Shown here: positions 57,685 to 64,000 of the stretch, piece after piece
How positions within the stretch are numbered: the stretch's first letter is position 1
Layout: every line of letters begins with the position of its first letter
From: Elephas maximus indicus
Lineage: Eukaryota; Chordata; Mammalia; Proboscidea; Elephantidae
Assembly (NCBI RefSeq): GCF_024166365.1
Contig: NC_064822.1
Location: forward strand, 103,722,823 to 103,786,822
DNA length: 64,000 bases
Direction: 5' to 3'
Translations under genes and position numbers: made by a program
The notes under the pieces: generated by a model
The model's input: the letters and a program-made list of their open reading frames with translations, nothing else
Told to the model about the DNA's origin: nothing
The model's database searches: none

Positions 57685-58096
57685 ATAGATATATGGGTTT
57701 ACATCTGTGTTCTCAGTTATATTCTGTTAGTCTATGTGTCTGCTGTTGTACCAGTACCAAGCTGTTTTGACTACTGTGGCTGTATGATAGGTTCTAAAAT
57801 CAGGTAGTGTGAGGCCTCTCACTTTGTTCTTCTTCCTTGGTAATGCTTTATTTATGGGGGTCTCTTCTCTTTCCATATAACGTTGGCGATTTGTTTCTCC
57901 ATCTCATTAAAGAACGCTGTTGGAATTAGAATGGGGATTGCATTGTGCCTGTACATCGCTTTAAGTAGGATTAACATTTTCACAATGTTGAGTCTTCCTA
58001 TCCCTTAGCCTGGTATGTTTTCCCATTTATTACGGTTCTTTTGGTTTCTTGCAGTAGTGTTTTGTAGTTTTATTTTTATAGGTCTTTTATAACCTG

Positions 58097-58671
58097 TGAT
58101 GGTTACGATTGTGTGCCAACTTGGCAGAGTCATGTTTCTCAGTGTTTTGGTAGTCATATAATGTTGTGATCACTTTCCTGTTGAGATTTGATATGTGATC
58201 ACTCCCATGATGGGATCTGCTGCGAGTAGTTGAAAGGGAGTTTCCTTGGGCGTGCGGCCTGCATCCGAATGTAAGCAGACATTCTGACTTTTGCCTGCTC
58301 TGGATCCTACAGCTGGCTCCGGTTCATCTGACCTCTGGTTCTTGAGACTTGAGCTATCCATTTACCTGCCGATCCTGGGTTCACCAGCCCCTGCAGCTAC
58401 AATAGTCAGGAGAGGCCTTGCAGTTTTACCTGCCGATCTGGGGATTCATTGATCTTCACAACCTGTGAGCAAAAACCCTGCTCTCCAACCTGACAATCTT
58501 GGGTTCACCAGCCCCTGCACCTACATGAATCAGGAGAAGCCTCTATCCTGATCAGTGGACTTGGGACATTCCAGCCTCTACAACTGTGTGAGCCATTTCC
58601 TTGACATAAATCTCTCTATAGATTTACATGCTCTACTAGTTTTGCTTCTCTAGAGAATCCAGCCTAAGACA
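58097..58671 (+). mobile_element. LTR-like element with internal repeats, in L1-D
   Basis: A 575 bp insertion with TG...CA ends (tgatggttacgattgtgtgc ... agcctaagaca). Inside, a block gggttcaccagcccctgcag ... caggagaggcc recurs as gggttcaccagcccctgcac ... caggagaagcc about 120 bp later, with a partial unit between. Related in style to mammalian LTRs; the family is not certain and no target duplication was seen. Confidence 0.55.
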
Positions 58672-61394
58672 TGTCTCTTGTTAGATTTATTCCTAAGTAT
58701 TCTATCTTCTTGGAGGCTATTGTAAATGGTATTGATTTGGTGTACAGAAAGAGAACTTTCGTATTCGAAGTTCTCTTTGTTGGTGTACAGGAATCCAAAC
58801 TTACTTTTGTGTGTTAATTTTGTATCCAGCAACTTTGATGAAATCTTCTATTAGTTCCAGTAGCTTTTTGTGGAATCTTTGGGATTTTCTGTGCATAACA
58901 TCATATCATCTGCAAACAGGGATAGTTTTACCTCTTCTTTACAAATTTGGATGCCCTTTATTTCTTTAGCTAAAACTTCCACAATGTTGAAAAAGAGTGA
59001 TGACAAAGGGCATCCTTGTCTGGTTCCTGTTCTCAAAGGGAATGGTTTAAGTCTCTCTGTGTTTACAATGATGCTGGTTCTTGGTTTTGTATAAAGGCCC
59101 TTTATCGTGTCAAGGAATTTCTTCTTCTATTTCTATTTTGCTGAGAGTTTTTATCAGGAATGGGTGTTGGACTTTGTCAAATGCTTTTTCTGTGTCAATT
59201 GACATGATCATGTGGTTCTTTTCTTTTGTTCTGTTTAGGTAGTGGATTATGTTGATAGATTTTTTAATGGGGAACCATCCCTGCATACCTGGTATGAATC
59301 CTACTTGGTCACGATGTATTCTTTTCTTGATATGCTGAATCTGTTGGCTAGAACTTTGTTGAGAATTTTTGTGCCTATGTTCATGAGGGATATTTGTCTG
59401 CAGTTTTCTTTTTTGTGTGGTGTCTTTGCCTGGCTTTGGTATCAGGGTTATGCTGACTTCATAGAATGAGTTTGGGAGTATTCCTTCTTTTTCTGTGCCC
59501 TGAATTAGCTTAAGTAATATTAGTTTAGCTCTTCTCTGAATGTTTGGTAGAATTCTCCAGTGAAGCTCTATGGGTCAGGGCTTTTTTTTGTTGTTGGAAG
59601 TTTTTTTTATTACCTCTTCAATCTCTTCTTTTGATATGGGTCTCTTTAGTTTTTCCACCTCAGTTAGTGTTAGTTTAGGTAGATAGTGTGTTTGTAGAAA
59701 TTTGTCCATTTGCTCTAGATTTTCAATTTTTTTGGAGTACAGTTTTTCATAGTGTTCTCTTATGATTTTATTTCAGTTGGGTCTGTTGTGATAACATCCA
59801 TCTCATTTCTGATTTGGGTTATTTGCTTCCTCTCCTGTTTTTCTTTTATCATTTCAGCCAATGGTTTGTTGATTTTGTTGGTCTTTTCAAAGAAGCAACT
59901 TTTGGACTTGTGGATTCTTTCAACTGTTTTTCTGTTCTCTGTTTCATTTATTTCTGCTCTAACCTTTATTATTACCTTTCTTCTGTTGCCTGGGGGGCCT
60001 CTTTTGCTGCTCTCTTTCTATTTGTTCAAGTTGTAGGGTTAATGTTTGGATTATGGCCCTTTCTTCTTTTTTGATGTGCGTGTTTATTGCTATAAATTGA
60101 CCAGTCAGCACTTATTTTGCTGTGTCCCAAATGTTTGGGTATGATATGTTTTTATTCTATGAATTTTTTTATTCCTTTTTTGTTTTCTTCTGTTACCGAG
60201 TAATTTTTAAGCAAGGTGTTCAGTTTCTGTGTATTTGATTTTTTTTTTCCTTGCTGTTTCTGTTATTGATCTCTACTTTTGTGGCATTATGATTGGAGAA
60301 GATACTTTGTATTATCTCAATGCTTTGGATTTTGCAAATGCTTGCTTTGTGACCTAAAATGTGGTCTATTGTGGAGAATGTTCCATGTGCATTGGAAAAG
60401 AATGTTGGGTGGAGTATTCCGAATATGTCTATGAGGTTCAGTTGGTTGACTATGGCATTTAGGTTTTCTGTATATTCATGTTCTGTCCTTCACCAAAAAT
60501 GGTGTGTAGAAGTCTCCTACTCTTATTGTGGAACTGTCTATTTCTCTTTTCAATGCCATTAGAGTTTGTTTTATGTATTTTAGAGGCCTGTAAGTGGGTG
60601 TGTATATATTTATTTTGGTTATGTCTTTCTGGTGTATTGACCCTTTAATCATTACATAGTGTCCTTCATTATCCTTTATGGTGGATTTTGCTTTAAAATC
60701 TACTTTATTGGAGATTAATATTGCCACTTCTGCTCATTTTTTGGTTATTGTTTGCTTGATACATTTTTTTCCCTTGGAGTTTAGTTCGTTTATGTCTTTG
60801 TATCTAAGGTGTGTCTCTTGTAGACAGTATATAGACGATTGTGTTTTCTTACCCATTCTGCCACTCTCTGTCTCTTTACTGGTGTAGTTAGGCCATTTAC
60901 ATTCAGTGTCATTATTGATAGGTATGAATTTACTGATGTCATTTTGTAGTATTGTATGTGTGTGCGTGTGTGCGTGTGTGTCTGTGGTGTTGATGGTTTC
61001 TTTGTTTCACTTAATTTTCTGTGCTGAGTTCTTTTTTATGTATTTTCTTTTCATTTCTTTCATTATTGTTGATTTTGTGTTTGCTGCATCTTTATGTTTT
61101 TCTCCTTTTTTTTTATTTTGATAAACCTGAAGGGTAGGTTTTTTCTTTGTGATTACCTTGAGATTTACCTTCATTTTTCTACATTTAAACCAGTCTTTTA
61201 TTTCTTGATATCACCTTGGTTTCTTTTCCACATGGAAGTTCTATGACTACGCAGTTTATTCTCTCTTTTTTGCTTTGGTGTTGTCATCATTTACATATTG
61301 ATGTCTCTGTTTCACTATTTTAAGTCTTTTAGCTTTGTTTTGTTTTTTGTGAGTTCCCTATCCTGGTTGGTATCTGGTTGATCTGTCTTTTGTC

Positions 61395-62378
61395 CTAGTC
61401 TTTGGCAGCTGTCAGATGTTGTTGGTTCTCTAACTGAAAGACTCTTTTTAATACTTCTTATACTTTGGGCCTGGTTTTTACATATCCCCTTAATTTCTGT
61501 TTATCTGGAAATGACCTAATTTTGCCATCATCTTTGAGAGAAAGTTTTGCTGGATATTTAATTCTTGGCTGGCAATTTTTTTCCTTCAACAATTTACATG
61601 TGTCATCCTATTTTATTCTTGCTCACATGGTTTGTACTGACTAATTACAGCTTCTCCTTTATAGGTGAATTTTCATTTAATCCTAGTCATTGTCAGGATT
61701 CTTTCATTGTCTTTGATTTTGGCAAGTTTGATTATGATACGTCTTAGTGACTTTCTTTTTGGGTCGATCCTGTATGGGGTTTGCTGAGCTTCTTGGGTAG
61801 ATATCTTCTCATTTTTCATGATATTAGGGAAGTTGTCAGCCAGCAAATCTTTGACAAATCTCTCTGTATTTTCTTTTATCCTCTCCTCCCCAGCCCCCGC
61901 TCCCCGATTTGGTACTCCAATCATTCATAGTTTTTTCCCCTTGATGGTATCCCACATAATTCCCAGCTTTCTTCATTTCTCTTCACTCTTTTTTCTGATT
62001 TTTCCACAAACAAATTGGTGTCAAGGGATTTACCTTTAATCTCATTAATTCTGACTTCCACTGTCTCAATTCTGCCCCTATGGCCTTCTATTGAGTTGTA
62101 TAATTCTGAAATTTTATTGCTAATCTTTTAGATTTCTTGTTGCTGTTTTTGTATGTTTTCTACCAGCCTGTTTATGCTATCGTTTTGTTCTTGTATTGTT
62201 TTCCTGAATGCTTTGTCTGTTTGTTCCTTTGTTTGGTCTGTGTTTTGCCTATCTCCTTCTTGATTTCTTGGAGAGCTCTATATATTAGTCTTTTGAATTC
62301 ATTATCAGGTAGTTCCATTTCCTTATCTTCCTCTGGAAGGTTTTGTGGTTCTTTATTTTGGTTGCTTGCTAGGGCCAT
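61395..62378 (-). pseudogene. L1-D ORF1 remnant
   Basis: The ATG at 62378 begins MALASNQNKEPQNLPEEDKE, then MELPDNEFKRLIYRALQEIK, clearly related to L1-A and, more distantly, L1-B ORF1. An RRM-like stretch (ENTERFVKDLLADNFPNIMK) lies near 61.8 kb. The frame is broken several times. Confidence 0.85.
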
Positions 62379-62544
62379 CTTGTCCTGCTTCTTTATGTGT
62401 CCTGATACTGGGTGTTGTCTTCAAGGCATCAATAAGTTATTATATGTATTTATTTATTTATTATATTTTTTGTTTACTGAATTTTTGTTTTGTTTTGGTA
62501 TGTACAAAATACTTCAACACCTCGATAACAAAAAAAAAAAAATA

Positions 62545-64000
62545 CAATTAAAAAGTGAGTGAAGGATATGAACAGAACTTCACCAAAGAAGACATTCAGG
62601 CAGCCAAGAGACACATGAGGAAATGCTCCCAATCATTAGCCATTAGAGAAATGCAAATCAAAACTACAGTGAGACACCATCTCACCCTAACAATACTGGC
62701 ACTAATCCAGAAAACACAAAACAACAAATGTTGGGTAGGTTACAGGGAGATTAGACAACTTATGCACTGTTGGGGGGAAGGTAAATGGTATAAGCACTTT
62801 GGAAAATGCTATGGCACCTTCTTAAAAAGCTAGAAATAGAAATATCATATGATCCAGCAATCCTACTCCTAGGAATATATCCTAGACAAATAGTAGCCAT
62901 CACACAAATAGGCATATGTGACCCATGTTCATTGCAGCACTATTCACAATAGTAAAAAGACAGAAGCAACTTAAATGCACATCAATAGATAAATTGATAA
63001 ACAAATTATGTTTAATACACACAATGGAATACTACACAACAATAAAGGACAATGACAAATCCATGAAACATCTCACAACGTGGGTGAATCTGGAGGGCAT
63101 TATGCTGAGTAAAATAAGTCAGTCACAAAAGGACAAATATTGCATGAGACCACCATTATAAGAGCTTAAGAAAAGTTTCACACACAGAGTAAAACAATAT
63201 TTTATGGCTATGAAGGAGGGAAGGGATGGGGAGGAGAAATCACTAACTAGATAGTAGACAAATATGAACTTTGGTGAAGGGAAAGACAGAACACAATACA
63301 GAGGAAGTCAGCACAACTGGACCAAAGCAAAAGCATAGAAGTTTCCTAGACACATCCAAACACTTTGAGGGACTGAGTATCTGGGGCTGGGAGCTGGGGA
63401 CCACAGTTTTGAGGACATCTAGGTCAATTGGCATAACATAGTTCAGAAAGAAAATGTTCTACATCCCACTTTGGTGAGCAGTCTGGGGTCTTAAAAGCTT
63501 GTGAGCAGCCATCTAAGATACATCAATTTGTCCCATCCCACCCACAGCAAAGGAGAATGAAGAAAACCAAAGACATAAAGAAAACATTAGCTCAAAGGAC
63601 TAAAGGACCACATGAACCAGAGCTTCCACCAGCCTGAGCCCAGGAGAACTAGATGTTGCCCAGCTACCATCACTGATCACTCTGACAAGGATCACAACAG
63701 TGAGTCCCAGACAGAAAAGGGAGAAAACTTCAGAACAGAATTCAAATTCATAAAAAAAAGACCAGACTTACTGGTCTGACAACCCCTGAGACTATAGCCT
63801 GCAGACACTCTGCTAACTCAGAACTGAAACCACTCTTGAAGCCCACTTTTCAGACAAAGATCAGACAGTACTATTAAACAAACAATAATCATGTGAGGAA
63901 AGTGCTTCTTAGTTCAATGAAATATACAAGACCAAATGGGCAACTTCTGCCCAAAAGCAAGATGAGAAGGTAGGAAGGGACAGGAACTGGGTGAATGGAC
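62545..64000 (+). mobile_element. 5'-truncated L1, continues past the window
   Basis: It begins in the last part of ORF2 ([20 protein letters not shown]) and continues through [16 protein letters not shown] to the stop at 63161, then 3'UTR (cacactttggtgagcagtct, gaccagacttactggtctga) to the window edge. Degraded: the Cys-rich box is altered. Its left edge meets the 5' side of L1-D head to head across a short A-rich stretch. Confidence 0.9.

Larger units (their letters stand above)
56064..60942 (-). pseudogene. L1-D ORF2 remnant
   Basis: From ATG at 60942 (MTSVNSYLSIMTLNVNGL) to TAA at 56064-56066. Recognisable: EN pieces (INIYTPTYR, VGDFYTPF near 60.5-60.7 kb), RT ([26 protein letters not shown] at 58.85-59.03 kb) and a degraded C-terminus. 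Two insertions and many frameshifts make it dead. About 1.1 kb of its span is foreign sequence. Confidence 0.88.
55060..62515 (-). mobile_element. L1-D: near full-length LINE-1, degraded
   Basis: Minus-strand L1 with 3' end at the T-rich stretch (about 55.02-55.08 kb), 3'UTR to 56.06 kb, ORF2, a 452 bp spacer, ORF1 (61395-62378) and about 140 bp of 5'UTR resembling that of L1-A, then a truncation. It is interrupted by an RTE tail (57.15 kb) and an LTR-like element (58.1 kb). No target duplication was found. Confidence 0.88.

Overview
The window is mammalian nuclear DNA, almost certainly from an afrotherian and most likely an elephant or close relative. Three things in the sequence point there: tRNA-derived SINEs of the AfroSINE type (opening near GGAGCCCTGGTGGCACAGTG, with a tail that matches an RTE LINE), several RTE/BovB-type LINEs, and L1 elements that carry their own, non-primate 5' and 3' UTRs. 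There is no prokaryotic or viral gene organisation. Most open reading frames are fragments of retrotransposon ORFs or chance ORFs.

Layout. 1-2.6 kb: unique AT-rich DNA and a 5'-truncated RTE. 2.6-18.4 kb: a full-length older L1 (here L1-A, minus strand) with a second, much younger full-length L1 (L1-B, same strand) inserted in its 5'UTR; both insertions are bracketed by target-site duplications. 18.4-25.9 kb: the least repeat-dense part, with MIR and L2 relics. 25.9-29.0 kb: one intact olfactory receptor gene (OR8S1-like), then OR pseudogene pieces split by an L1 tail. 29.6-35.7 kb: a very old L1 on the minus strand, broken by two LTRs and two L1 3'UTR insertions. 36.3-40.9 kb: a full-length RTE with a second RTE inserted in it in inverted orientation. 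40.9-43.6 kb: LTRs, an (AT)n microsatellite and a probable solo LTR inside an older LTR. 43.6-52.5 kb: an old plus-strand L1 interrupted by an LTR and by a full-length L1 (L1-C). 52.8-55.0 kb: three SINEs and an RTE fragment. 55.0-62.5 kb: a near full-length minus-strand L1 (L1-D) carrying an RTE tail and an LTR-like insertion. 62.5-64 kb: the 3' part of a plus-strand L1 that runs off the window.

How things work together. The only host gene I can support is the olfactory receptor, with a splice acceptor just upstream of its start codon. The rest is a layered record of retrotransposition. L1s were hit by LTRs, RTEs, SINEs and other L1s, and the RTE and the SINEs share a 3' tail, which fits RTE enzymes mobilising the SINE. 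L1-B is the youngest looking element: ORF1 is open for 339 codons and ORF2 carries only one nonsense codon and one frameshift. I found no undescribed host system. The points most worth checking are the tandem-repeat L1 promoters, the roughly 450 bp spacer between ORF1 and ORF2 shared by all four long L1s, and the inverted RTE pair.
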